NCBI GenBank assembly: GCA_029448655.1
Contig: JACCLO010000061.1
Location: 1-64,000 of the forward strand
DNA length: 64,000 bases
Origin: Wolfiporia cocos
Taxonomy: Eukaryota; Basidiomycota; Agaricomycetes; Polyporales; Phaeolaceae
Direction of reading: 5' to 3'
This document shows, piece by piece, positions 32,259 to 45,400 of this stretch (position 1 is its first letter; each line of letters begins with the position of its first letter). The position numbers and the translations under genes were made by a program. The notes under the pieces were generated by a model. That model saw only the letters and a list, made by a program, of their open reading frames with translations, had not been told where the DNA came from and searched no databases.

Positions 32259-32850
32259 TCACTGACCGAGACCGTCTACACTCAAGATCTCGTCGATGCT
32301 CTGTACGGCCTCAAGTCGTTCGCAGATGCGAGGTATTCTGACGCCATCAGTCCCCATGTGCTCTGTGTAAATGGACTGCCGAATCCACGGATACCTGGAC
32401 CCCTTGGGGGAAGCGCGCCGCAGCAACGATCGACTTGGCTTGAGCGGCGGTTGATACCTATCAGATTGACGTATATGTACCACGACCGACTAGCCCAGCG
32501 TGTTCTACATACCATTGGAACCAGCACTCCCCGGGCGCCGGCATCAAGCCCATACTTGATTTGCCACCGACACTACCGTCTGCACACGCCCCTGTTGCAG
32601 GTATTCTGACAATAGTGCTGGGCGCCGAGCTTCCGAGCCCCGATATTGTTTGGATGGATTCGGCAGCGCCTGGCTGAAGAGATGTCATGCCATGCTCACA
32701 ATCAATGAGCAGCCATGAGAGATGGGGCGAGGCGAGCGCAGCAGTGCGCGCTTTCAAAGCACCTGGCAGCGTGATCCATGCGCCGAACGCTGGCTTCGAT
32801 GCGCGAAAGGGCTTCAAGAAGACGGTGCATTATACTCCGCTGTGGAATTG
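32259..32850 (-). pseudogene. HpcH/HpaI-type aldolase pseudogene (truncated)
   Basis: Minus strand: SKPAFGAWITLPGALKARTA, ASPHLSWLLIDCEHGMTSL, PSTIVRIPATGACADGS, then in a second frame KYGLDAGARGVLVPMV, in a third GIRGFGSPFTQSTWG, and a last piece AVQSIDEILSVDGLG. These are successive blocks of the HpcH/HpaI aldolase family (Mg2+-dependent cleavage of 2-keto-3-deoxy acids), including the DCEHG metal/substrate region and the RGFGS block. At least three frame changes occur, part of the ANDLR...AVQS segment is deleted, and the C-terminal quarter (the GxxDLS region) is absent. Some frame changes could be introns, but the deletion and truncation make function unlikely. Confidence 0.75.
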
Positions 32851-34288
32851 TTGCGATGACAATACATTACATTCATTGACTTGGTGCTTGTGGACAGATC
32901 CTCGCCGAACACAGACTCCGACCGTTGCATCTTGGCCTGCTCCGCACGTGGGCAAGCAAGATTAGATGCGAGAAATCCCTGGTAGAAATAATAACCAGAA
33001 AGCACCCCCGTCACTGTGCGCAGACACCAGCGGCATCCGAGCCACCGCTGCCTCGTTGCAGCACGCTCACCGACGCCACACACAACTGTGGTGTTCCTGT
33101 TGAATCGGAATAGTTTGTTGCCCAGAATGGCTAGGGTGAATAGTACAGCAATGGACCATGCGTATACGCGAAGTTACTAACCACCTGCCAATGCAGCGGA
33201 AAGGCCAGCGAAGAGGCCGTCTCTCCGAGCTTCCTGTGGAGGTTGGCGTGTGAATGTCATCATTATCGAGATTGGAATGGATGGATATAGATTTCCCTAC
33301 AGTTGTACATCTTGCTACAGCATCATCGGGAGCCACAAGTGAAGTGTCGGCGGCGTTGGGCATAGTGATAAATTATGGAACGCGATGCGTTTGCGGACTT
33401 GATGCGGACAGATAAACGTGTGCACCACTTAGTAACTCAAATAGAATTAATAATTCCCCTGCCTGCATCACCCCGCGTCACATAAGCTCGACGTCACGAC
33501 TTCGTGACTGAGCGCGTCAAAGTCTCGCGTGGAGCTCGCTGTGGCTGGCATCGTAGACATTGGGCTTCTTCTTGTATGTGGATAACTCACTGGAAATATC
33601 GGCGAACAAGCGCAAACTGTCTTCAGACATATCAAATACTTTCAGTTCCATCGAGGGTACGTTATATGCGCTCAATTGCACGGATCTTATTTACAGCAAC
33701 ATCCTCCATTCGTGTAGACGCTTTGATCAGCGTCAAGCAGAAACTCGGGGATAGTAGTCGTAGCAGTCGGGTCTCTATATGCGCCGAACTATACCAGCTG
33801 GCATATCTCTCCGAGTCTTTCTCCCAGCAGCGCCTGCGGTCGAACAAGGATTGGATCCATCAAGTGGATATCCTAGATCGTGAAGGTGGGCACACTATTT
33901 CTGGGTTTCTTCCAACTACCACATATGATCCGCAGGGGTCAATCTGTGGAATCCATCTGCCTTGTCTCGCGATATGGATGATGAGGATACTTGAAATGTG
34001 AATGCTGCATGTGAGTCTAGTTCATCATGCCGAGAGTGTCTCACCGTACCATCCCCAATCACCGGTTCGGCTATCCGTACAGTGAAGTTGGCCGGATTCC
34101 GCCTCGTTGAAGCCGGATTAGAGAACAAGCCAGCCATTGACAGTGAGACAATCATCCATCACGATGTCACCTAGTTTGAGATCGCTTCTCCACAGCTCTC
34201 ATCCATGTGCTGCAGCTCGCAAGCAAAGCCGGCGTTAGCATGTCAGGTACAACCATCAGTTCGCGTGCGGACTCCCAAGACGGGCCGC
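32851..34288. other. No gene identified
   Basis: About 1.4 kb. A 165-aa plus frame (33504..34001) and several shorter minus frames have no recognisable motif and no consistent intron pattern. Some minus-strand sequence may be the eroded remainder of the NRPS-like gene that begins at 36069. Confidence 0.35.
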
Positions 34289-36069
34289 TTACTCAGAAAA
34301 TGTGAATTCTAGCGATCGGACGCCATGATCTTGCAGGCTCCGTGCTTGCATGTGCAGCGAAGGTATGACTACTATCCGCCCCATGAGTGCACGCCAATGT
34401 GATTTCTCCTGAAGGATTGGTACCGTCTTCTCACCTGAATCGAAGTTAGCAGCCGCCCTCGGGCGATGACAGGGGCGACGCACCTGATCCGAGTACGATG
34501 ACATCGTCAGCACGCCCGACACTTCATATGCGACATCAGACTTTATTTGCCAATCATATTGACTGCGACGTACATTCGCCAGAGACCAGGCTTGGCCGGA
34601 TGTGGTTCCCAAAGGTCGGATGTGGCAAAGCCACGCTCCCCATTTGGCATATTCTCGATGCAAGGCTGGTGTGTCTCGCACGTCTGCACGCACATGCACG
34701 CCATACCTCAGTATACTTCGGGCGGCTACATCGTTACATTTTGGCACGCACCAACATCTGCAGCTCGAATGTCCCGTCTCCCTGAGGAACCCAGCGACAT
34801 ACACTCTCTGGGAAGCTGCATCCATTCCCAGTCGGCGCGCTTCTTGCCAATAGGGCTCGGCTCTTCGACGCCGTCATCGAACACGCATGTCACCAGGCCG
34901 AATTCGGTTGCACCGTAGCACGCCAACAGGCGCACGCCTTTATCCACGAGCTTCTCACCATTCGCCCTGGAGAGCGGGCCGCCGGCGAATATCTAAGACG
35001 TGAGTGATAAGCGAGTTGCTCCCTCGACCAGCGCAATGTGATGCAGGTACTGACAAGAGCCTGAAGAGACGCAAGGTACTTCGCGTCATCCTCGTTCTGC
35101 GACCACGCCTGGCGAAAACAGTACTTTTAGCAATCACAGGCACACTACACAACCAGAGCCTACCTCGACGAAAGCAGGGACGCTCTCGATAGCCGTGCAG
35201 CCTGTCTTGCGCGCCGTCTCAATTGTGTTCTGCGGGGTCGGCACGACCGGGGGCGCTGACACGATCGCGCGCGGGGGGAACAGCGACGTCGGCTGGCCGG
35301 ACAAGAGCGGCGCGTACAGCTGCGAGCAGAGTCCCATTACGTGGAACGGCGGTAGCGCCATGCACCCCCACCGTATCGCCTTCCTGCGCGACTCCACGAA
35401 GATGGGCATCCTGCACCAGTGTAGGATCGTCGTGTGCGTGTGCGGGATCGGCTTCGGGAAGCCGGTGGAGCCTGAGGAGTGCAGGTAGAGCACAACATCC
35501 GATGGCGACGCCGCGCACGCGGGCGGCGGGTAAGGGCCCGAGACGGCACGCGGCGGGTCGAAGGAGGGCGCGAGCGTCGGGAAGACGTCCGTGAGCGCGG
35601 GCAGGTCGTCGACGTGCATGGCGAATCCGCTCGGCAGGCTCTCCCGGACCGCGTCAGTGAATGGGGCGAAGGTGGGCTGTGAGACGATGCGATGGCAGCT
35701 CGTGTGCTCCATCAGGCTTGCTATTGCGGGCACGGAGTTGCGGGAGGACATAGGGAAGGGGACGAGCCCCGCACGGATCAGACCCGCGACGAGCGCATGG
35801 TAGAGCAGAGTATCGCAGTTCGCGATGATAGCGACAACGGCGCCCTCTTCGCCCTTCCGTCCGGGCCTGAAGGAGTGGGCAACGCGGTGAATTGCCTGAG
35901 CGAACTCGAGGAACGATATACTTCCGAGCGTATCAGAAGACAAGTCTGGAAACAGGAAGAGAAAGAACGGAGAGGTGGAATTGTATTCGGCATGGAAGTC
36001 GACGAGCCCAGGGATGAGAGATAGCGAACCGTTGAGGGGCGGGAGTACAGGCGATGCAGATGCAGACAT
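34289..36069 (-). pseudogene. NRPS-like adenylate-forming enzyme, A domain, probably truncated
   Basis: Exon 1 (36069 to about 35170) opens MSASASPVLPPLNGSLSL and carries the adenylation P-loop LHSSGSTGFPKPIPHTH and the PPFHVMG motif. It ends ESVPAFVE before a GTAGGC intron. Later exons give WSQNEDDAKYLASLQAL, IFAGGPLSRANGEKLVDKGV, LLACYGATEFGLVT (ATP-binding A5), RWVPQGDGTFELQ in a shifted frame, and RADDVIVLGSG, EKTVPILQE (A8 and beyond). After that, homology dissolves into stops near 34290, with no carrier-protein LGGDS-type or reductase/thioesterase domain. Such enzymes activate aryl or amino acids. This one is likely a pseudogene or a free A domain. Confidence 0.65.
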
Positions 36070-38508
36070 ATCTGCCAGAAGCTGAACAGAGTGGATTATA
36101 ATGATTCTGATGGAGTATGTGGGTGCTGAGAATGAGGCCTATTTAAACGAAGTTCTCGAGCCATCCCCGTGACGCGGGAAGGTCCATCGGTGAATATTTG
36201 AATGGCTTGCCGGTGCGCTGCGGGTCAGTTGTCCTCATGAATCCGAGCAGGTAGGTAATCGTCTACTGGTGTCAGTATCGAGTGTGGCGTACTAGATCCT
36301 GAGGCCTGAAGAGTGGCCGGCCGAGCTCGGCATCTGTTAGCCGACCAAATGTGAGACCGCGGTGATCTCGGAGCGTTCCTTTCGTTATCGTCGCAGAAAG
36401 CCGCGAAGGTTCTCTCCAGCGATCGGAGGCTAGTCGATTGGAGTCCCGCACAGCCTCGCACCTCCAGCCTTCCTGAGACGCAGGGGCACGACATAATCAG
36501 CCCAGTACATCTTCGACGGGCGCGGAACATTCTTGCTGATATTCTAGAGCTGTCAGCATCATCACCTTGGGGCCCGCGGCCACGACAGCCGACGCAGAAT
36601 TCCGCCAACGATTGCGATCGTCAGATTTTGGGGAGTTGGTATCATGCAGCAAAATAAACTAACGCGTAAAGCATGGGCAACTGATCTTCCCGCATAGCCT
36701 GTCTATCGCTATGTGACTCGTCAAAGTCCGCCAGCGGCTTCGACGCCCGGAAGGACTCACTGCTGGAAGTGAGAGATTGAAGATTGATCTAGACGTTTCT
36801 CCTACGAGTGTGGCCAAGTGGCAAAAAGAGCGGAGCTGCATGGACGTCGGAAATGATAGAAGAGCCTTTCATTTCGGACCAACTGCGCATTTGAGCTGGC
36901 ACATTCCAACCACCGTGCCCGCCAGGCCATTCCAGGCTGAGCATGTCCGGCATTGCTCATACCGACACTGCCGGGCGGTGAAAGGCTCAGACTAACCCGA
37001 TGGTAAACAAAAGTGGTTCCGGCTGTATGATAACGATATGGCAACAACACATCGCTTGCAATCCTTCCAGGAGGCTCTCGGCTCCACGTGAATTACTTCA
37101 TCTGCACTACATTGACCAAATCTCACTGTTCCTGTACAACACAATTTCCTAAGAATCCTAACATGCGAGGGCGCATATTTCGTATCATGTCAAGTCGATA
37201 GTTGCTAAATACAGATAAAATGGGTCAGAGCTGGTAGCAATGGGCGCCCAATGCCTCTGACAATTATTTGGGGCGTTCACCTTGAATTTATAGTGCAAGG
37301 ATAGCTCTTCAGAGCCTCGCCTTCCCGATTCCGAAACACACAATTAGATTGCATATTCTCGCCATGTCAGTAGTAAGTTAATACACCGCAAGTAGTCAGA
37401 CGATCGTCCGCGAGAAAGGCTAATCGATTCAGAAGTCCTGCTCTAAACTGTTCCCTCACCTGCTTAATGTCATGCCCAGTGTGACTGTCCGTTCGTAGGC
37501 TTGCTGGTTCACTCGCCTCCCAACGTTTGCGACACGGTACCGTTGCACAATAGCTACCTCCTTGATTTGTCAGAGCACTCTTGCTGCGGAAGACTTTGCG
37601 GGTTCTGGAGACATAAATATCTACTTTCGCAACGTACGCTACACATGCGCCGATGGCGTTGTTTGTCACGAAACATGTTCTGCTCTTCTTGCGTACTTTG
37701 CTACTCACCAGTGCACTCCCAGGAGTTGTAGCTATGTGTACCTGTAGCACAGATGGCATAATATGTCCCATTGTTCTTACCTTCGCCTCACAAACACGCT
37801 CGTGTATCGCTTCGTTCTTCGATGAAACTGCAGTTTTCGCTGATGTGTGAACTGAGCACTTAGGTGATGACTGACTTCAGGGCCTGTAGTCCGGCATTCA
37901 GTACGTTTAGTGCAAAGTAGCGGGCCATGTCGGAACCGGCGCTACTTCATTATCAAGCAATATAAGAACAGAGATGAGTAGATAGATACTCAGCGTGGGT
38001 GGCGCCCACGCTTCAATGTGGCTTGCTAATCCGTGTTCATGCTATTTGCACGGCATGCTACACGATCGAAGTGTTGTAATAGAGGTTTTTTTACTAACGA
38101 TAATTATGACTCGCCCTTTTCCGAGGTTGTGCAAGAATTATGAGAACGAGGTATGGCATCATTGATACCCTACAGTGTTTTCGTACATCCGATGCGGGTT
38201 AACAGTACTTGGATACAGTTACTGGTATGCGTCACAAAGATCAAGGACTACGCTCTACCCACTCCATTTTAAAAACTTAGTAGTGGAGCTCAAAAAATCC
38301 GTGCCACAGTCAATTTTATTGTTAGCAAAACACCTCTAATTCGAGAGTGATTGTGGAGGCGACGGGGGGACTGCATCTAGCACTTAAATCATATGGGTCA
38401 GTGTTGGACCACGATGGAGCGATCGCCGCCACCGCCCGTCCGATCCGCTCAGATCTTGTGACGCACTAGTACTAGTGACAGGTGCCACCACAGCGCGGTC
38501 ACGCCGAA
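36070..38508. other. No gene identified (about 2.4 kb)
   Basis: Upstream of the NRPS-like gene. Frames of 60-134 aa on both strands show no motif and biased composition. A 127-aa minus frame (36225..36608) contains GPQGDDADSSRIS but nothing diagnostic. A tract of lower GC around 38.0-38.4 kb looks intergenic. Confidence 0.4.
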
Positions 38509-39066
38509 TCACCTGTTCGTGCGACTCAGGACCAGGAAGAAGATAAGACGGTGTCCGAGGAAGGTCCGACTGTGATGGAGGTCGATTCGTAGGGCGTCGT
38601 CTGGTGGATGTGTCGCATCGCGAGCACGGCCGTGTTGCATTGTGTTTTCGAGCTGTTGTTCATGGCTTTCGTTTGACTCGGCGTAGACACCGTCGAACGC
38701 GGGGCCTGGAGCCGCACTGGCCGCACCGCTGGGCAGCTGAGGCTGGAGGGAGCTGTATCGGCACCGTGAGAGGACGCGAGAGTCTGGCGTCGGCGACACC
38801 GACCTGGAACGGGCTTGGCGCAGCGAGTGCGCAGACGGGTTGAAATGTCCGCACTTCGGGCAGACATATTCTGCACGTGGCGGGTGACGGTCAAGGGCAA
38901 GGTCAGGTGGGAGGTGCTGACGTCGACCCCACAGCCAATTGGTCGCTGACCGTCGTAAAGGGCACAGAATTGTACATACCAAGTGTATCGCCGGCTCATG
39001 ACCACGAAGATAATGATAAGTTGGGCGCTGCAAGTCACGAATGCCGGATAGACCGTTATCGAGCAA
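38509..39066 (-). pseudogene. Lunapark-like C-terminal fragment
   Basis: Minus frame reading EYVCPKCGHFNPSAHSLRQA, then a Ser/Pro-rich linker and an acidic-polar tail. CPKCGHFNPS followed by basic residues is the second half of the Lunapark zinc ribbon (an ER three-way-junction protein). The preceding segment HLVCTILC has C-x3-C instead of C-x2-C and no YALIC-like text, and no transmembrane hairpin exon was found upstream. A probable intron ends in GTGCAG directly before AATATGTC. Most likely a decayed or partial gene. Confidence 0.45.
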
Positions 39067-39245
39067 TGGGAAGTGTTTGAGTGGAGAGCGAATAAGCGCC
39101 GATCACTGGGTCCAGCGCGGGCATTATATTGCACATGGCCGGCGAATGAGCACCCAGCGATGTGGCACGTGCTGCGTATCACGCTGCATCCGTGCTGTGG
39201 GAATGCCACGCTGTCACCTTACACCCAATCCACTCTGCAACGATC

Positions 39246-39890
39246 TGATAATAATGGAGCCAACAGAGGTCCAAATTTACGGATTGAATCTTTTGAAGGA
39301 ACACACAGACATGTTTCATAATCACATATCCACTGCTTTCCCGACACAGATTGGTGAACTATACAAATGGCATGCCAAGGGCAGGCATGCATTGGTACAT
39401 TACATTCTTTTTTTTTTGCTACTCTACTAATGAATGCAAAGTTGTATACTGAGGAGATAATCAGAGATTTTCGATTGGAGGACGACGAACTAGCAACCAA
39501 CTTCCACAGAGACCCTAGGATTTTATTAGGTCGTCAAAAACTTGATTTTGCCTTGAAGTTATTCAACCTTGGGCTGGATGCTGAGGCATTCCAGCTACCC
39601 AAGTTGGAGATTGAGCTGAAGGAAGGGCCCAAGACTGACACTACAGACCAGAATGCAGATTGCAGAGGAATAGTAAGTCTTGTGAATGATTAGCACAAAA
39701 TGGCTTGAATTTAAATTTCTGCATCTAGAAGCGGCCTACTTCAGAATTGGAAGAAGCAGGCCAGGGTCCCAAGCGCCAAAAAGTGGAGGAGAGACTTCCT
39801 CAATTTTTGCCTCTAGGTGATGGCAAACCATCCTCCAAGTTGGAAGATTGGGAAGATGAAGCCTCAAAGTAGTATGTATGTCATTTTACA
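39246..39890 (+). pseudogene. Protein-like reading frames of unknown family
   Basis: Plus-strand text EVQIYGLNLLKEHTDMFHNH, IGELYKWHAKGRH, then a second frame EEIIRDFRLEDDELATNFHR and FALKLFNLGLDAEAFQLPKL, ending KLEDWEDEASK near 39870. A T-run (39408..39417) and probable introns separate the parts. It looks like real coding sequence, perhaps a transposon-associated protein, but no domain is recognised. Confidence 0.35.
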
Positions 39891-40229
39891 TTCTCATTGA
39901 AGCAGCTTGCAGTTTACTGAGGCTTGAGTACAGAATGCTTTCATGATGGTTTAGGACTGTATAGGGTGTACATACTTGCAAATAGGAATCTGCATGAGGT
40001 TGTCCTTTGTCTCAACATACATATCTATCACCGTGATCACACCCTGTGAACATCCTTGCACACATCAAATATGTAGTCATAGCATGATCATGCTTGCCCT
40101 CATGTGCAAATACTAGTGAGAAATGCTCCACTTCCACTTCAGCGACTGCTGATGAGTACTGGAAAGAAAGCTCAGTACTTTGGAAGGAAGATACATCACC
40201 ATGCATACCAATGCTCATGCTGGTCCGAT

Positions 40230-41514
40230 TCAGTGAATACTGGTTGGAATGAATGTCAGCTGGGTAGCAAAGACAGTGCCACAATGTACCTTGAAATCAT
40301 CACCGTTGAAGATAAGGATATCTCCGTGCTCTAGGGTCACGAGGAGTACCGGCCCCTCCCTTTTGACAGATTTCGTAATGGAGTCTGTGATTTGAGCAAC
40401 TTGCATATCCAGAATGCTCACACTGTTACTCGGCGCTGGGACATCGGAATCGTCTATGTCCATAGGCCCGCATGAGTCGTTAGCTCCGTGCGGGAGTTCC
40501 TTCTTAGGAGATCCACGCTCTGCGACGGTGATTGGCAGAAGCTGCTGTACACCTGGAGCTAATGATTTGGGGCGCATCGACAACTCTGCATCGGCGCCGA
40601 GGTACATCATGTATACAGGGGAATTTTTCGCAGCAAGCACGTTCTGGCACAACTTCTGTCTTGGGGAAAGCCATGAATAGTAAATTCAGAACTCACCTTC
40701 TTTGAGCCAGGGAGAACCCAAGCCAAGTAATTCATTTCTGTCCCCCTCCTTCAGCGGCCAAGCGGCTTTGAAGCAGTGCGTGTGCTTGCAATATACAGAG
40801 CGGGGCATGTGTCGTGGCCGCTGTCGTATCTTGATTGTTGAATGAGCAGGTGTAATAGGCCTCTGCGGACGCACAGAATGTTTTAGAATCAATACATACG
40901 CACCGCTGTCCGTGCTCACCTTTAAAGGAACCCTTGCTATCCTGGAGCAATGACAATTCAACTTTCGTCAGCATCTCTCTGAAGAGCCTGGTCGGCTGCT
41001 CCTGCAACTCTGCCCCGTTACAGGTATAAATAAATAAATAAATAAGCTTGGCAGAGACGCCATCCTTTGTCATATACGCTAAACGCGAGCCATCAGCAAC
41101 GTCCGTTACGGTGGTTTGACACGCTCGGACGGCCTGTCACACGACAATGTCACTGGAGAAATACCACGGGAATTATGCATGGTATGAACATCCGCAGGAG
41201 GTATACAGTTGCTTTCCTGCGCGAATGTATGAGTGCTTGCTTCGGCCGCCTCTGGTAGGCACACTCACTGAGCATCCGCTACACAGTTAATACCATAAAT
41301 TTCGCTGAGCATTCAGTTTTCCACACTTTACGCATTGCCTTCCGCCATGATAGCTTGTGGCCGAGATGCCATACTCGAAGTCGGCATCCATTTGATGATT
41401 TGGTGAAGAATGGGGAGGAAGAAAGTGGAAAGGATTGAACATGATATTAGGGTCTGTCTGGTCTGCTCCGATGGAAGGAGGGGCCTGCCACCAGGGATCA
41501 GCACTCCGATCCAC
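40230..41514 (-). pseudogene. Eroded gene, possibly AlkB-like 2OG-Fe(II) oxygenase family
   Basis: Minus strand from 41514: YGISATSYHGGRQCVKCGKL (a C-x2-C zinc-like motif), then GAELQEQPTRLFREMLTKVE, SPVYMMYLGADAELSMRPKS, and finally PVLLVTLEHGDILIFNGDDF. The LxHGDILxxxG text resembles the last strand pair of AlkB-like double-stranded beta-helix enzymes that agaricomycetes encode next to a zinc motif. The catalytic HxD is not visible. Frames change several times. The assignment is tentative; it may be an unrelated hypothetical gene. Confidence 0.35.
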
Positions 41515-42477
41515 CGTTTCGCTACCGGGTACCCAATCGAAAGTGAATTGCCACGAAAATAGTTCTTGACCAGCATCGTTTCTCCCCTGTCATTTGTTCA
41601 GCATGCCATCGAAAGGTACCCACGTAGATATCGATGAGATACCATGTTTATGGATTTGATTCCAAAGAAACCCAGGTGTGTACAGCCATATTGTTCGCGG
41701 AGACTGAATGGCGCCGATTCGAAGACTCTGCACAGCACGATGCAATCCGGACTATCACTTTTGTGGCTGTCCAATAGAACCTTAGCTTCGGGTGGTGGGC
41801 TGATCGGCCGGTTTGAACGACGCGAAGATGTCGGGACTGCACTGTTGAGATAGCTCCGGTGCTTTGTTGGTCAGCGTGCTCGGATCATGTCTGGGTTGCA
41901 GTTTAAAACTCCCAGAGGTCGAAACATGAGCAGTACATCATTGCAATAGAACCTAACCAGAATGATGCAGAATCGGAGGCACCAAGGAGGAGTCTGACTT
42001 GGATATCGTGGTGATTTTGATGGGGTTGATGATCAAAGGGATTCGATTCTCGTTGACATCCGTCATGATCATAGATGGCAGAGGACGATCTTGGTGATAG
42101 AGTACGTGCCCGTCGCCGTGATTGGCATGCACATTTTCAGACTGATGTGTCTGTCGGAGATGGACAACGGCAGCTAGCCAGAGCTTGGCGGTCTATGGCT
42201 AGTACAATGCGCAATTGTACCGGATCAAAGCGCAATTGCTACGTAGGCGCCGGTGGGCGCATTCCTGGGAAGTCATAAAACACGGACGGCCCGACAAGTC
42301 CGGTTCGCTGCCGCTACGTTTGTGGCGGCCACGGTGATATGTGTCCGCTATTGCTATCTGGGCAGCTTAAGTGCAAGTATGGATCGAAAAATGACGCGGC
42401 GCCGTCTTTTCCACACTCGTGCGTGTGATCACACAAGTACAGAACCGCTTACTTGTCAAAGGATGTACCCGACATAC

Positions 42478-45400
42478 TACATGGTATCACGGAGGACCTG
42501 CATGATCTCCTTCTGGAATCGAGCAAGATGAGCAGCCAACTCTTCATCGGGTAGCGAGGAATGATCGAGCGCTTGCGTGAGTTGGGTCCGTAGCTGAGAG
42601 CGGACTGAAAGTAGCACCTGCCATAAGGAGTACATACCCTGAGGAGGGCCTTGCGCCGTATGGAGACTTTGTTCGAGCGGCTATCCTGCTCCTGGCGTTC
42701 CTCCATCTCGCTCAAGGCTTCTGCGACCCGCCTTCCCTCGGCGAGGACGTCATTCGGTAGATCGGCAAGTCGGGCAAGATCAAGACCTGGCACAGATGAA
42801 ACTTAGCTCAGCGTACCACACAATATGTCCAACAAACCGTAGTGGCTCGTCTGTTCCGGCGCTCCGTCGACAACTCTGTGACGAACAGCAAAGGGCCAAG
42901 GTCTCGCAAATGTACGCACCTGTATTGAAAAGTCATGCCAAAGTTCGACGTGGATTGGCGTGACCTCTGCGTCAGAAGTTAACAAAGATACACGAAGCGA
43001 TTGGTATGGAGAACCTGAACGGCAAGATGAAGGCTGACAAGTTCTGTTAGTAACCGAGATGTAATCATTCAAAACCTACTCACTTGACAACAGATGGCTG
43101 GCGCGACAATGTTGTCGTGAGCTCGCTGAAGTGACTACAGGGCCTGTAAGCAACCCATACATTAGTGATAATGGTACAGGTGCATACGTTGCGAAGAAGA
43201 CATATGACTAGCAAACCAACGGCATTATCAGTAATGTACAGGGACCGCAAAATGAGCCGGTACGACCTTGAGTTTGATGAGTTCCTCTGCGATGGCATGC
43301 GAGATGCCAACTTCTTCCCTTGGAGAGGTGCCGCGGCCAACTTCGTCGATCAGGATGAGAGAATTCTCCGTAGCAATCCCTGGCACAATTTCGGCATCAA
43401 GATGATGCTGGTTTCATAGTTAGCTCAAGTTACAAACCAACGATCATCGCGCAAGATGCCATCTCACTCGCAAATGTGCTCAGGCTCTTTTCGATATCGT
43501 CGTCGTTCGATAGCCGAGTCAGGAGTGCATCGTGCAGTCTGCATGATACGACATTCAAAGAGGCGGTTTTGGTGATATTTGGAGAAGGTCCGCACCTGAA
43601 GCTACCGTACTCAGCAGGAACAAAGCATCCGCACATTGCCATGACTGTCAGCAGCCCAATCTGCCGCAAGTATATGCTCTTGCCTATGGTCACAGACAAT
43701 CGGATGTTTGTTGACCATATACGGGCTCGGCGTACCTAACATGCTGCGTTGAATCAGCATTGAGCGATAGATATGATGAATCAGATGATCAGACGAACTT
43801 CGGCCCCTGGACAATTTGAAAAGAGGAAGCCTCGCAGCAATATACATCATTCGGTACAAGCGTCCCGGCCGCCTGAACGTTCTCTAGAACAGGATGCTGC
43901 CCCGCCTTTATGGCTAAGGTTCCCGTGAACTCGGGACGCACTACACCAAGTATTAAGTGGTCACTGTTATCTAACTTAGAGGATGCTCACCATAGTCACG
44001 CACTAAGAAATCAAAACCAAACCTTACAATCAACATCTCTGTCAGTCTAGCATTTACAGGACGTACGAATGCTGGCATGCGCAAAAGACCACAACATGTC
44101 CACAATGGCAACGGCCTCCGAAGCTTTGTACAGAGCTCCAATGACATCGACGATCTCGGCGATCAACTCTTGTATAATCCTGGTATGACCTGTGAGCCGG
44201 GTATTGGAATGCCAACCGGTACTACATACTTGTCACTCATGATCAGCGTCTCGTCCAGTGCATCCTTCATGCGCGCGTTTCTCTTCTTCTGCTCAAGCTG
44301 TGAGCATTCTCACACTGGTAACCTCGTACAGGACTGACCAGCTCGATACTAGAAAAGAGCCACCGCTTTCTCTGAGCTGTCACATTCACAAAGCCTCTAG
44401 GTAGCTCCCCTCGGAGATCTGTCTTCTTCAAAGCAAAAACGAAGCCTGTGTCCTGGTACACTAGACTAAGAGGCAGGTCGTGTTGCTCCGAGAGTTCGCG
44501 GTTCAATGCAAATATATCCCCGACATTCTCCTTGTATGTTTCTCGTGCGACGTCAAGGAGGCGATTGTAGTTTGCCTGATTTGCTGGATTTGAGCATTAA
44601 CAAATGATGTTAAGGAGGAGGAAACATACCTTGACGGCGTACACACGTGCATTCACCGCATTCAGGCCGCGCTGTATAGATCCATCGAATCTCAACGAAG
44701 GCTGCGTTATTTGGCACGTACTTTCGCTGAAGCTTCTTCTTCATTCAATGCTTCGCTAACATGCTGTTCGATTCTTGAAAGTCGCTCGTCAGAGATCATC
44801 TACATCGAACAGGCGCTTAGCGCGCATCCAATCTACAATTATATCTCCAGCACCTACGTCCAGTACGATTCGTAACAGACGGGAGCGGCTGCCTGTCAAG
44901 GCTTTCGCGAGAACGGGCATGTTCTTGACTATGTTTCGGAGACTGAGCATTTGCGCGACGCGAGCGGCAGCAAGCTTTGCAGTGCTTGTCTCACGCGCCT
45001 CGGATGCAGCAAGCTGATGATTCAAATGAGCATTGATACTGTGCATGACCTGAAACGGCGAAAGCTTGCCGAGCAGATTAGCTTATCGAAGTCCATATTA
45101 TGGAGGGACTTGAGCGCGTTCTTCATATTGTCGAAACGATTTCCATTCTGTATGAGCTCTTTAAGACAGTAAGCCGAAATAGACACATCCATGGAGTTGA
45201 TAGACCTTCGACGACATCAAGGCGCGCCTCTATAGAAGACTGTCTGCAGCATTATTAGATCAACTCCGTAACGGTTGCAAAATGAGATACCAGTGATAGG
45301 CGCGAGTACATTTGCCCGGAGGAGGCGAGCACCCATTGCAGTGTATGTATGATTTAATAGCCTAGGTGTGAATTACTTGAATCGTGGGCATATATTAAGA

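Noticed and set aside
35223..35682. Plus-strand frames of 67-123 aa rich in Arg and Ala
   Set aside because: They are antisense shadows of the GC-rich A-domain exon on the minus strand.
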